From Comamonadaceae bacterium (GTDB lineage Bacteria > Pseudomonadota > Gammaproteobacteria > Burkholderiales > Burkholderiaceae_C): a stretch of DNA of 5,555 nucleotides. The position numbers and the translations under genes were made by a program. The number at the start of each line of letters is the position of its first letter. The stretch's first letter is position 1. A model generated the notes under the pieces. That model was not told where the DNA came from and ran no database searches. It was given only the letters and a program-made list of their open reading frames with translations. Shown piece after piece: positions 1 to 5,555 of the stretch. The stretch covers positions 1-5,555 of the forward strand of contig CANGOY010000143.1 in NCBI GenBank assembly GCA_947455585.1, written 5' to 3'.

Positions 1-113
1 CACGTCGCGGTCAGTGGCTGATACGGCGCCATCACGGCCCGCAGGGACGTTAAGCCGTGTCAGGTGCTGGCCGTGGCGTGGGCGAGCAAGAGAAGTGACT
101 CAAAAACAGAAAC
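1..113. other. Window-edge stretch with no assignable gene
   Basis: No convincing gene is visible here. On the minus strand, a frame opens after a stop at 60-62 and runs off the left edge. It could start at GTG 33-35 or ATG 30-32, giving a peptide beginning MAPYQPLTAT, which might be the next gene downstream of the glycosyltransferase. On the plus strand, frame 3 is open from the edge to TAA at 51-53 and frame 2 from the edge to about 130. Neither gives a recognisable protein end. The hexamer GCCGTG occurs at 54-59 and 70-75, with its complement at 33-38, so a small hairpin is possible. Only sequence to the left can decide. Confidence 0.3.
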
Positions 114-128
114 TCAAGCAACGAGTTT
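101..128 (-). terminator. Weak terminator-like hairpin at the glycosyltransferase stop
   Basis: Read on the minus strand, AAACTC (128-123) can pair with GAGTTT (115-110) across a 7-nt loop. The sequence then runs CTG and five T's (105-101 region). The stem is only 6 bp, mostly A-T, and it spans the TGA stop at 116-114. It lies where an operon-end terminator would be expected, but its low stability makes it a weak candidate. Confidence 0.3.
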
Positions 129-986
129 GAAATGCTTGCGACTGAAGTCCAGCCCAAACGCCTTCTCAAGCTTCATCAACCAACGGTGACGCTTCTCACG
201 CTTGGTCAGCTTGTAATCGGGGTCAATCGTGAAGCTCTTTTCGGCCGAGCTTTCCAGCCAAGGCTTGACCAACTCGGGATGCGTGCCCGTGAACGGTTGC
301 AACACCTGCGCGTCAAACTGGCTGTAGCGAATGGTGGGTGCGCCGTGTGACCAAAACTTGCTCACTTGGTCGAGCTTCTTTTGCATCGCCTCGTTGCTGC
401 GCACCCAGCCGTAGTGGTAGATGTGTGCATTGGCCAAAGCCGCTTGTGGGTTGCGGCCTTTTTTGTGGTCAGCTGTGATGAGCCAGTACTGACCATCGGG
501 CGCATACGAGCGAATGGTGTTGCGAATCAGGCGGCATTCGCGGCGGTACCACGCAGGACTGTTGGCCACGAAGTCAGGCGTGCCGTAAAAGTGAAAGTAG
601 TCAAACACAAACGCTTCAACGGCGGGGTTGGCGTGGTGCTTGTCCACGCTGGCGCGAATGTTGGCCAGCTCAGCTTCGTGCACCACTTCGTCGCCTTCAA
701 GGTAAAAAGCCCAGTCGCCTGTGCAGGCGTATTGCGCCATCATTTTTTGCTGGGCATACACAAAGCCACGGTCGGCCATGCGTTCGTTCCAGATGGTTTC
801 AATCACGCGAATTTTGGGTGAGCCAATGGCATGGATGCGCGCCAAGGTGTCGTCGTTGCTTTTGCCGACCACGACCACAAACTCGTCCACCAAAGGCAGG
901 AGCGAGCGAATGGAGGCTTCAAACGGGAAGCCCAGCTCCACGCCGTTGCGAATAAAGGTGAAACCGCTGATGGATGCTTGGCTCAT
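114..986 (-). CDS. GT2-like glycosyltransferase, probably for LPS or surface glycan
   Basis: A 290-residue protein without a signal peptide, probably acting at the cytoplasmic face of the inner membrane. The N-terminus (about 5-65) fits a GT-A nucleotide-sugar fold: FTFIRNG at 9-15, hydrophobic strand VDEFVVVVG at 33-41, then SNDDT at 43-47. DWAFYLEGDEVVHE at 91-104 sits where GT2 enzymes carry the metal-binding DxD/DADE motif; D99 and E100 are the likely key acidic residues. HYGWVR (191-196) and a basic C-terminus (261-287) follow. I chose the ATG at 986 because the family fold begins immediately after it. The open frame extends to a TTG at 1133, but that extension lies inside msbA and does not look like protein. 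It begins 7 bp after the msbA stop, so co-transcription and coupling are likely. Donor, acceptor and exact role cannot be read from sequence; an LPS-core or O-antigen role is inferred only from the neighbour. Confidence 0.82.
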   Translation of the reverse strand: MSQASISGFTFIRNGVELGFPFEASIRSLLPLVDEFVVVVGKSNDDTLARIHAIGSPKIRVIETIWNERMADRGFVYAQQKMMAQYACTGDWAFYLEGDEVVHEAELANIRASVDKHHANPAVEAFVFDYFHFYGTPDFVANSPAWYRRECRLIRNTIRSYAPDGQYWLITADHKKGRNPQAALANAHIYHYGWVRSNEAMQKKLDQVSKFWSHGAPTIRYSQFDAQVLQPFTGTHPELVKPWLESSAEKSFTIDPDYKLTKREKRHRWLMKLEKAFGLDFSRKHFKLVA

Positions 987-993
987 AGGGTGT

Positions 994-2790
994 TCAGATG
1001 CTTTGTGAGTCAGAAAAATGGTTGTCGGTGCTTTGCGCAGCCACTTTGTACAGCGCGGCATAGGCGCCGTTTTGGGCCATGAGCTGGCTGTGTGTGCCGG
1101 TTTCCACAATGCCCCCCGCTTGCATGACCACAATCAGGTCAGCGTGCTCAATGGTGGACAAACGGTGTGCGATGACGAGCGAGGTCCGGCCTTGCATCAA
1201 CACATTCAGCGCGTCTTTAACCGCTTGCTCAGAGGTGGTATCCAAGGCCGAAGTGGCTTCGTCCAAGATGAGGATGGGCGCGTCTTTATAGATGGCACGG
1301 GCGATGGCCAAGCGTTGGCGTTGACCGCCTGAGAGCTGGGTGGCGTTGTGGCCGACCAGCGTGTTTTCTTGATGGGGCAGGCTGCGCACAAAGTCGCCCA
1401 AGTTGGCGGCTTCTAAGGCGCTCCAGACGCGGGCGGTGTCCACGGCTTCGCCCAAGGCGATGTTTTGCGCCACCGTGTCGTTGAACATCACCACGTCTTG
1501 GCTCACATAGGCCACTTGGCTGCGCAGGCTGGCCAGTGACCAGTCTTTGAGTGGCACGCCGTCTAAGCGGACTTGGCCCGTGGTGGGGTCCAAAAAGCGC
1601 GGCAGCAAGTTGGCCAGGGTGGTTTTGCCAGAGCCCGAGGGGCCAACCAAGGCCACGGTTTGGCCGGGGTGGATGGTCAGGCTCACGCCATTGAGGGCTG
1701 GCGATGTTGCCGATGGGTATTGCAGCGTGACGTGGTCAAAGCAAATTTCGCCTTGTGCATGTGCGCTGGTGTGTGTGCCTTGGGTTTCGTCTGGGGCGAG
1801 GTCAAGCAAATTCAGCCCGCGCTCTAACGAGGTGACACCACGTGTGAGCGTGCCCGCCACTTCAGACAAGTGTTTGATGGGCGAAATCAGCATCAACATA
1901 CCGGTGATGAAGGCCGCAAAACTGCCCACCGTCACGCCTTGGGCCGCGCCATCGCCCGTACTTTGGTACAGCGCCACCATGATGACGGCCGACAAGGCCA
2001 AGGCGGCAAACATTTGGATGAGCGGGGTCATCACTGAGTTGGCAATGACGGCTTTGAGCGAAAGCGTGCGCAACTTTTGGTTAGACCCCGAAAACTTATG
2101 CGCTTGGCTGCTTTGCGCGTTGTGCAAGCGCACCATGCGGTAAGCCAGCACGTTTTCTTCCACCACATAGGCCAGCTCGTCCGTGGCGTCTTGGCTGGCG
2201 CGGGTCACATGGTCGAGGCGGCGTGACAGGTTTTTCACCACCCAAGCGATGGGCGGGAAGATGGCAAACACAATCAGGGTGAGCTTCCAGTTCAGCATCA
2301 GCAAATAGCCCAACAGCGCCAGCAGGGTGACCAAGTCTTTGGCAAACGCCAGCATGGTGGTCACCAGCAAGTTGGCGCCGTTGTTCACTTCGTACACCAT
2401 GGTGTTGGTCAAGCCGCTGGTGTGTTTGGTGGCAAACAGCTGGGGGTCTGCACGCAAGAGCTTTTCAAACAGACGTTGGCGCAGCAGCTCCATCGAATAG
2501 TTGGTCACACGGGCCAAGCAATAAGCTGCCACAAAGCCCGCAAAGCCACGGATGCCAAACAACAGCAGCAAGACCACGGGAATTTTCCACAGCTCCAGCG
2601 TGCCACGGTCAAAGCCGCTGTCGAGCAGGGGCTTCATCAGCGCGGGGATGGCTGGTTCGGTGGCCGCACCCACAAAAATACCCACAATACCCAGCACCAG
2701 CGCACCAGGGTGGCCTGCAAACCAAGGGGCCACGCGTTTGAGCCTTTGATACAAAGAGTCAGACGGGGTGGGTTCGACGGTGGTGGTCAT
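994..2790 (-). CDS. msbA: Lipid A/LPS-core export ABC transporter MsbA (permease-ATPase fusion)
   Basis: A 598-residue half-transporter, close to the 582 residues of E. coli MsbA. The family works as a homodimer that uses ATP to flip core-lipid A from the inner to the outer leaflet of the inner membrane. Six hydrophobic segments lie at about 31-53, 70-93, 144-165, 168-188, 250-276 and 287-305. The nucleotide-binding domain (about 345-585) is complete: Walker A GPSGSGKT 383-390, Q-loop Q431, signature LSGGQ 486-490, Walker B ILILD 506-510 with catalytic E511, D-loop SALD 514-517, and switch H542. The segment before the signature reads TLVGHN (477-482), with His where many exporters have Glu. 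I chose ATG 2790; a TTG at 2817 would add nine residues. No clear Shine-Dalgarno is visible. It is divergent from tolB and followed by a glycosyltransferase. The MsbA assignment over other lipid exporters rests on length, overall resemblance and the LPS-type context. Confidence 0.94.
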   Translation of the reverse strand: MTTTVEPTPSDSLYQRLKRVAPWFAGHPGALVLGIVGIFVGAATEPAIPALMKPLLDSGFDRGTLELWKIPVVLLLLFGIRGFAGFVAAYCLARVTNYSMELLRQRLFEKLLRADPQLFATKHTSGLTNTMVYEVNNGANLLVTTMLAFAKDLVTLLALLGYLLMLNWKLTLIVFAIFPPIAWVVKNLSRRLDHVTRASQDATDELAYVVEENVLAYRMVRLHNAQSSQAHKFSGSNQKLRTLSLKAVIANSVMTPLIQMFAALALSAVIMVALYQSTGDGAAQGVTVGSFAAFITGMLMLISPIKHLSEVAGTLTRGVTSLERGLNLLDLAPDETQGTHTSAHAQGEICFDHVTLQYPSATSPALNGVSLTIHPGQTVALVGPSGSGKTTLANLLPRFLDPTTGQVRLDGVPLKDWSLASLRSQVAYVSQDVVMFNDTVAQNIALGEAVDTARVWSALEAANLGDFVRSLPHQENTLVGHNATQLSGGQRQRLAIARAIYKDAPILILDEATSALDTTSEQAVKDALNVLMQGRTSLVIAHRLSTIEHADLIVVMQAGGIVETGTHSQLMAQNGAYAALYKVAAQSTDNHFSDSQSI

Positions 2791-2799
2791 AAATTTTGA

Positions 2800-2838
2800 G
2801 AGTGGCAAGAAAGGCAATACAGAGCATTATCGCCACTC
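2800..2838. repeat. 7-bp inverted repeat in the msbA/tolB divergent gap
   Basis: GAGTGGC at 2800-2806 is perfectly mirrored by GCCACTC at 2832-2838, with 25 bp between the arms. The arms flank the proposed msbA -10 box. The arrangement could be an operator or a leader-RNA hairpin, but a 7-bp pair can arise by chance in a gap of this size. Confidence 0.35.
2826..2831 (-). promoter_or_regulatory. Possible -10 box of msbA
   Basis: On the minus strand this reads GATAAT, a five-of-six match to the sigma-70 -10 consensus, 35 bp upstream of the msbA ATG. No good -35 box is visible at 16-19 bp spacing (the best is 3 of 6). It is the best candidate in the gap for a promoter firing toward msbA, but remains a motif match only. 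Confidence 0.35.
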
Positions 2839-2847
2839 GTTCGCCCC

Positions 2848-2853
2848 TAAAAT
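2848..2853 (+). promoter_or_regulatory. Possible -10 box of the tolB-pal-cpoB operon
   Basis: TAAAAT is a five-of-six match to the sigma-70 -10 consensus, 30 bp upstream of the tolB ATG. A start about 7 nt downstream (near 2860) would leave a leader of about 24 nt. The -35 side is poor: TTATCG at 2827-2832 matches at three positions with a short 15-bp spacer. The tolB promoter must lie in this gap, or run through divergent msbA, because msbA points the other way. Confidence 0.42.
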
Positions 2854-2883
2854 CACCGCATTCGTTTGGCTACCCATCTCACT

Positions 2884-4167
2884 ATGACACGTCACCTTCT
2901 GCGCTTTTCACTTGGGCTTTTGACCGCCGGCTTGTTGGCTCTGCCAACGTGGGCGCAGTTCCGTGTGGAAGTCTCGGGTGTGGGTTTGACCCAAGTGCCC
3001 ATCGCCTTTGCCCCCTTGCGCGGTGAAGAGGCTTCGCCTCAAAAGATTTCAACCATCGTGCAGGCCGACCTTGAGCGCAGTGGCCAGTTCCGTGGCGTCA
3101 CTGCTGGCGTGGTGACCGACGAGACCCAGCGCCCAGACATCAGCGCAATGCGCCAAAAGGGCGCCGATGCCTTGTTGACAGGCAGCATCAGTCGTATGGC
3201 TGATGGCCGTTATGACGTGCGCGTGCGCTTGTGGGATGTGGTGCGCGGGCAAGACCTCGGCGCCATGAGTTACACCGTGGTCACGGGCGATTTGCGCTTG
3301 GCCTCGCACCGCATTGCCGACTTTGTGTATGAAAAACTCACCGGCGACAAAGGCGTGTTCTCCACACGCATTGCTTATGTCACCAAGGCGGGCGCCCGTT
3401 ACAACCTGTGGGTGGCTGACTCTGACGGCGAAAACGCCCAGTCTGCCTTGGCCAGCCCAGAGCCCATCATTTCGCCCAGCTGGTCGCCCACAGGCGGTCA
3501 GCTGGCCTATGTGTCGTTTGAATCGCGCAAGCCCGTGGTGTACGTGCACGACGTGTCCACAGGTAAACGCCGCGTGATTGCCAATTTCCGAGGCTCCAAC
3601 AGCGCGCCCAGCTGGGCGCCCGATGGCCGCAGCCTAGCCGTGACGCTCAGCCGCGATGGCGGCTCACAGCTGTTTGTGATTGACGCCAATGGCGGCGAAC
3701 CGCGTCGTTTGACCCAATCGGCAGGCATTGACACCGAACCCGTGTTCTCGCCCGATGGCTCAGCCATCTATTTTGTGAGCGACCGAGGCGGCGCTCCCCA
3801 GATTTATCGCATGCCTGCTTCTGGCGGCCCCGCCAACCGCGTGACCTTCAACGGCACGTACAACATTTCTCCTGCTATCAGCCCCGATGGCCGTTGGTTG
3901 ACCTACATCTCTCGCATTGGCGGCGCATTCAAGCTGCATGTGATGGACATTGGCAGTGGCAACGTGGCTGCCATCACTGACAGCAACCGTGACGAGCGCC
4001 CCAGCTTTGCGCCCAACAGCCGCCTGATTGTTTACGCCACCATCCAAGATGGCCGCGAAGCCTTGATGACCACCACCTTGGATGGCCGCATCAAAGCTCA
4101 GTTGTCTGGTAAAGGTGGTGACTTGCGTGAGCCCAACTGGGGCCCGTTCAGCAAAGCTTTGCCTTAA
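2884..4167 (+). CDS. tolB: Tol-Pal system periplasmic beta-propeller protein TolB
   Basis: A 427-residue protein, against about 430 for the family. TolB is periplasmic, binds Pal and the TolA C-terminal domain, and helps recycle Pal to the division site. A Sec signal peptide covers residues 1-24, with a basic start, hydrophobic core and likely cleavage after PTWA. The mature end QFRVEVSG aligns without gaps with the TolA-binding strand at the E. coli TolB N-terminus. The N-terminal alpha/beta domain spans about 25-160. A propeller follows, with blade motifs at SWSP 199-202, SWAPDG 243-248, FSPDG 288-292, ISPDG 332-336, SFAPN 374-378 and NWGP 418-421. I chose ATG 2884 because it leaves a normal signal peptide; a TTG at 2866 would add six residues. 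No cysteine is present. It heads the plus-strand operon, 30 bp before pal, and is divergent from msbA. tolQRA are not directly upstream. Confidence 0.97.
   Translation: MTRHLLRFSLGLLTAGLLALPTWAQFRVEVSGVGLTQVPIAFAPLRGEEASPQKISTIVQADLERSGQFRGVTAGVVTDETQRPDISAMRQKGADALLTGSISRMADGRYDVRVRLWDVVRGQDLGAMSYTVVTGDLRLASHRIADFVYEKLTGDKGVFSTRIAYVTKAGARYNLWVADSDGENAQSALASPEPIISPSWSPTGGQLAYVSFESRKPVVYVHDVSTGKRRVIANFRGSNSAPSWAPDGRSLAVTLSRDGGSQLFVIDANGGEPRRLTQSAGIDTEPVFSPDGSAIYFVSDRGGAPQIYRMPASGGPANRVTFNGTYNISPAISPDGRWLTYISRIGGAFKLHVMDIGSGNVAAITDSNRDERPSFAPNSRLIVYATIQDGREALMTTTLDGRIKAQLSGKGGDLREPNWGPFSKALP
3487..4020 (+). repeat. Propeller-blade repeat inside tolB with a 132-bp period
   Basis: The 9-mer CCCGATGGC occurs exactly at 3619-3627, 3751-3759 and 3883-3891, spaced 132 bp (44 codons). 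A diverged copy lies 132 bp earlier at 3487, and another 129 bp after the last at 4012. Each encodes the P-D-G turn of a beta-propeller blade. This is protein-level repetition within the gene and not a mobile or regulatory repeat. Confidence 0.85.
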
Positions 4168-4197
4168 TTCTTTCTCTTCTTTTTTGAATCGCACCTT
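4168..4197 (+). other. Pyrimidine-rich tolB-pal spacer
   Basis: The 30-bp spacer begins with an almost pure T/C run (4168-4185) and ends in a sequence without a purine-rich ribosome site before the pal ATG. There is no stem before the T-run that would make it an intrinsic terminator. A pyrimidine-rich leader could help ribosomal protein S1 recruit ribosomes to the highly expressed pal; this is inference. Confidence 0.45.
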
Positions 4198-4710
4198 ATG
4201 AAAAAACTTCTTTTATTGGTTTCTATTGCTGCCGTGTTGTCTGGCTGCGCCTCTGGCGTCAAGCTGGACGATGTGCAAGTGGACGACCGCTCGGGCGGCG
4301 CCACCAATGGCCAAAACGGTGTCAATGGTTTGAACTCGCGCAACCTCGGTGCCATGCAAGGCATCAAGACTGGCCCCGTGGGCGTGGACCACATCATTTA
4401 CTTTGACCTCGACAGCTACAGCGTCAAGGGCGAATACCAAAGCGTGCTCGAAGCCCACTCACGCTATTTGCGTGCAGACCGTAACCGCCGTGTCAACCTC
4501 GAAGGCCACACCGACGAGCGCGGTGGCAGCGAATACAACTTGGCTTTGGGCCAAAAGCGTTCTGACGCCGTGCGCCGCGCTTTGAGCGCCTTGGGCGTGC
4601 CTGAAAACCAAATGGAATCGGTGAGCTTTGGCAAAGAAAAGCCAGTGGCCCAAGGCTCTGACGAATCTGCCTATTCACAAAACCGCCGCGCTGCACTGAA
4701 CTACCAATGA
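4198..4710 (+). CDS. pal: Peptidoglycan-associated outer-membrane lipoprotein Pal
   Basis: A 170-residue lipoprotein, the normal Pal length. It is anchored in the outer membrane and binds peptidoglycan through an OmpA-like domain; TolB competes for that site. The signal peptide ends in lipobox LSGC, making Cys17 the lipidated residue. The following Ala18 is not the Asp inner-membrane retention signal, so outer-membrane sorting by Lol is expected. Residues 31-49 form a Gly/Asn-rich flexible linker. The OmpA-like domain runs from about 63 to 168, with IIYFDLDSY 66-74, EGHTDERG 102-109, EYNLALGQKR 112-121 and NRRA 162-165. D106 and R121 have the 15-residue spacing of the diaminopimelate-binding Asp/Arg pair in OmpA-like domains. 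The stop overlaps the cpoB start in ATGA (4707-4710). No Shine-Dalgarno is evident. Confidence 0.98.
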   Translation: MKKLLLLVSIAAVLSGCASGVKLDDVQVDDRSGGATNGQNGVNGLNSRNLGAMQGIKTGPVGVDHIIYFDLDSYSVKGEYQSVLEAHSRYLRADRNRRVNLEGHTDERGGSEYNLALGQKRSDAVRRALSALGVPENQMESVSFGKEKPVAQGSDESAYSQNRRAALNYQ

Positions 4711-5438
4711 AACTGAACCCTTCTTTTTCTCTCCGCGCTGTGGCCTTGGCCGCAGGTGTGTTTTTGAGCATGGGTGCCAATGCTGCCTTGTTTGAAGACA
4801 CAGAAGCCCGCCGCGCGATTTTGGATTTGCGTGAGCGCGTCGAGCGCCAAGGCGAAGAAATTCAAAACTTCCAACGCAGTCTGCTCGAACAGCAAAACCA
4901 GTTCGAAGCTTTGCGCGAAGAGACTGCTCGCCTGCGTGGTGAAAAAGAAGAGTTGACGCAAGAGCTGCGTCGCCAACAAGAGTTATCCCAAGGCGTGGAC
5001 GACCGCTTGAAGAAGTTTGAACCTACCAAGGTCAAGGTTGACGGCGTGGAGTTTGTGGCTGACCCCGCAGAAACCAAAGCCTACGAAGACGCCTTGGCCA
5101 TCTTCCGCAAGGGCGAGTTTGGCTCTGCCGGTGGTGCATTCAACGAATTCATTCGCCGCAATCCCAAGAGCGGCTACGTGGTGCCCTCGCTGTTTTGGCT
5201 AGGCAACGCCCAGTACGCCAACCGCGACTACAACAACGCCATAAAAAACTTCAACACGCTGCTCAGCAAAGCACCCAACCACATGCGTGCTGCTGACTCG
5301 ATGTTGTCCGTCGCCAACTGCCAGCTGGAGTTGAAAGACCTCAAGGCGGCCCGCAAAACCTTGGCTGATGTGGTGAAAAATTACCCACATACCGAGGCCG
5401 CTTCGGCTGCCACCGAACGTTTGGCGAAGCTGAAGTGA
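4707..5438 (+). CDS. cpoB: Cell-division coordinator CpoB (YbgF), periplasmic coiled-coil/TPR protein
   Basis: A 243-residue periplasmic protein, similar in size to E. coli CpoB. In E. coli, CpoB links Tol-driven outer-membrane constriction to PBP1B/LpoB septal peptidoglycan synthesis and binds TolA. The Sec signal peptide is residues 1-26, cleaved after ANA. Residues 30-104 are a charged, Gln/Glu/Arg/Leu-rich heptad region typical of the trimerising coiled coil. A short linker (105-120) leads to three TPR repeats at about 121-157, 158-194 and 195-231. Cys205, in the third repeat, is the only cysteine. Translation starts inside the pal stop (ATGA overlap) with no Shine-Dalgarno, so coupling to pal is likely. 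The stop TGA in turn overlaps a GTG start of the next gene. Identity is strongly supported by both domain order and gene order. Confidence 0.95.
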   Translation: MKLNPSFSLRAVALAAGVFLSMGANAALFEDTEARRAILDLRERVERQGEEIQNFQRSLLEQQNQFEALREETARLRGEKEELTQELRRQQELSQGVDDRLKKFEPTKVKVDGVEFVADPAETKAYEDALAIFRKGEFGSAGGAFNEFIRRNPKSGYVVPSLFWLGNAQYANRDYNNAIKNFNTLLSKAPNHMRAADSMLSVANCQLELKDLKAARKTLADVVKNYPHTEAASAATERLAKLK

Positions 5439-5555
5439 CCGAGCTCGCCACGCTCACCAAAGAGGTCCTTGGGGCCTTTTTTTTAGGCGGTTTGCTGCTG
5501 GGCGTTATCAGCCAGCGCACGCACTTTTGCACCATGGGCGCCATCTCAGATGTGG
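5435..5555 (+). CDS. YeeE/YedE-family (DUF395, TsuA-like) membrane protein, 5' part
   Basis: Only the first 40 codons are present; the gene runs off the right edge. The peptide starts MTELATLTKE, has a first membrane helix at about 11-25, and then reads QRTHFCTMGAISDV at 27-40. The Cys-Thr-Met-Gly-Ala-Ile-Ser-Asp stretch is characteristic of YeeE/YedE proteins. Characterised members import thiosulfate across the inner membrane using conserved cysteines, and C32 may be one of these. The start is GTG at 5435, overlapping the cpoB TGA as GTGA. The nearest in-frame alternative that keeps the Cys motif, TTG 5492, would cut off most of helix 1. A terminator-like hairpin lies in codons 9-17. The function is unrelated to Tol-Pal, so the link may be positional only. 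The substrate cannot be told from this fragment. Confidence 0.78.
   Translation, partial: MTELATLTKEVLGAFFLGGLLLGVISQRTHFCTMGAISDV
5459..5484 (+). terminator. Terminator-like hairpin plus T8 inside the start of the yeeE-like gene
   Basis: AGGTCC (5463-5468) pairs with GGGCCT (5472-5477) across a TTG loop, with one G-T wobble. The A-rich bases at 5459-5461 can zip with the T-run, which spans 5477-5484. This is the form of an intrinsic terminator, about 20 bp after the cpoB stop, where the tol-pal operon might be expected to end. It also encodes Lys-Glu through Phe-Phe-Leu of the YeeE-like protein, so it may be a partial terminator or a coincidence. Confidence 0.5.

Noticed and set aside
366..821. 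Plus-strand frames opposite the glycosyltransferase and msbA (e.g. 366-821, 1547-2143, 2422-2799)
   Set aside because: They are shadows of the minus-strand genes: composition-driven, no recognisable domains, and overlapped fully by well-supported coding sequence.
987..1133. N-terminal extension of the glycosyltransferase to a TTG at 1133
   Set aside because: The extra 49 residues read through the 3' end of msbA in another frame, have no domain character, and a good ATG at 986 lies exactly where the fold begins.
2791..2817. TTG start for MsbA adding nine residues
   Set aside because: It has no ribosome site, would place the start next to the -10 candidate, and the ATG at 2790 gives the usual family length.
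4168..4187. T-rich tract after the tolB stop as an intrinsic terminator
   Set aside because: There is no GC-rich stem in front of it, and the tract includes C's throughout; pal follows 30 bp after tolB in a standard operon order.
3049..4194. Long minus-strand open frames antisense to tolB (3049-3549 and 3760-4194)
   Set aside because: They are low-complexity Ala/Gly/Val/His-rich shadows of a GC-rich gene, with no motif; tolB on the plus strand explains the region completely.
4288..4344. Gly/Asn-rich repetitive segment in pal as a tandem DNA repeat
   Set aside because: It is the ordinary flexible linker between the lipid anchor and the OmpA-like domain; no exact tandem unit is present.

Overview
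This window looks like a gene-dense chromosomal segment of a Gram-negative betaproteobacterium, probably Burkholderiales and most likely Comamonadaceae. The evidence is the betaproteobacterial style of the TolB N-terminus, the MsbA sequence, and the tolB-pal-cpoB block. The family placement is my inference from sequence style and was not searched. Nothing in the window resembles an insertion sequence, phage, CRISPR array, rRNA or tRNA.

Layout. Positions 1-113 hold no gene I can name. From 114 to 2790 two genes lie on the minus strand: msbA (lipid A/LPS-core flippase, start 2790), followed after 7 bp by a GT2-like glycosyltransferase (start 986). A 93-bp divergent gap (2791-2883) separates them from a plus-strand run. 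That run is tolB (2884-4167), pal (4198-4710), cpoB/ybgF (4707-5438), and the first 40 codons of a YeeE/YedE-family membrane protein (5435 to the window edge). pal/cpoB and cpoB/yeeE each overlap by 4 bp (ATGA and GTGA), which suggests translational coupling.

How the genes work together. This is an outer-membrane construction locus. MsbA flips core-lipid A across the inner membrane, and the neighbouring glycosyltransferase may modify LPS or another surface glycan. TolB, Pal and CpoB are the periplasmic and outer-membrane part of the Tol-Pal machine, which constricts the outer membrane at division and coordinates it with peptidoglycan synthesis. tolQ, tolR and tolA do not directly precede tolB here. 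The YeeE-like gene, a likely uptake channel for a sulfur compound, is functionally unrelated to its neighbours.

I see no clearly novel system. The points most worth a second look are a terminator-like hairpin with eight T's inside the first codons of the yeeE-like gene, the separation of tolB-pal-cpoB from tolQRA, the compact shared msbA/tolB control region, and the absence of obvious Shine-Dalgarno sequences at all six starts.
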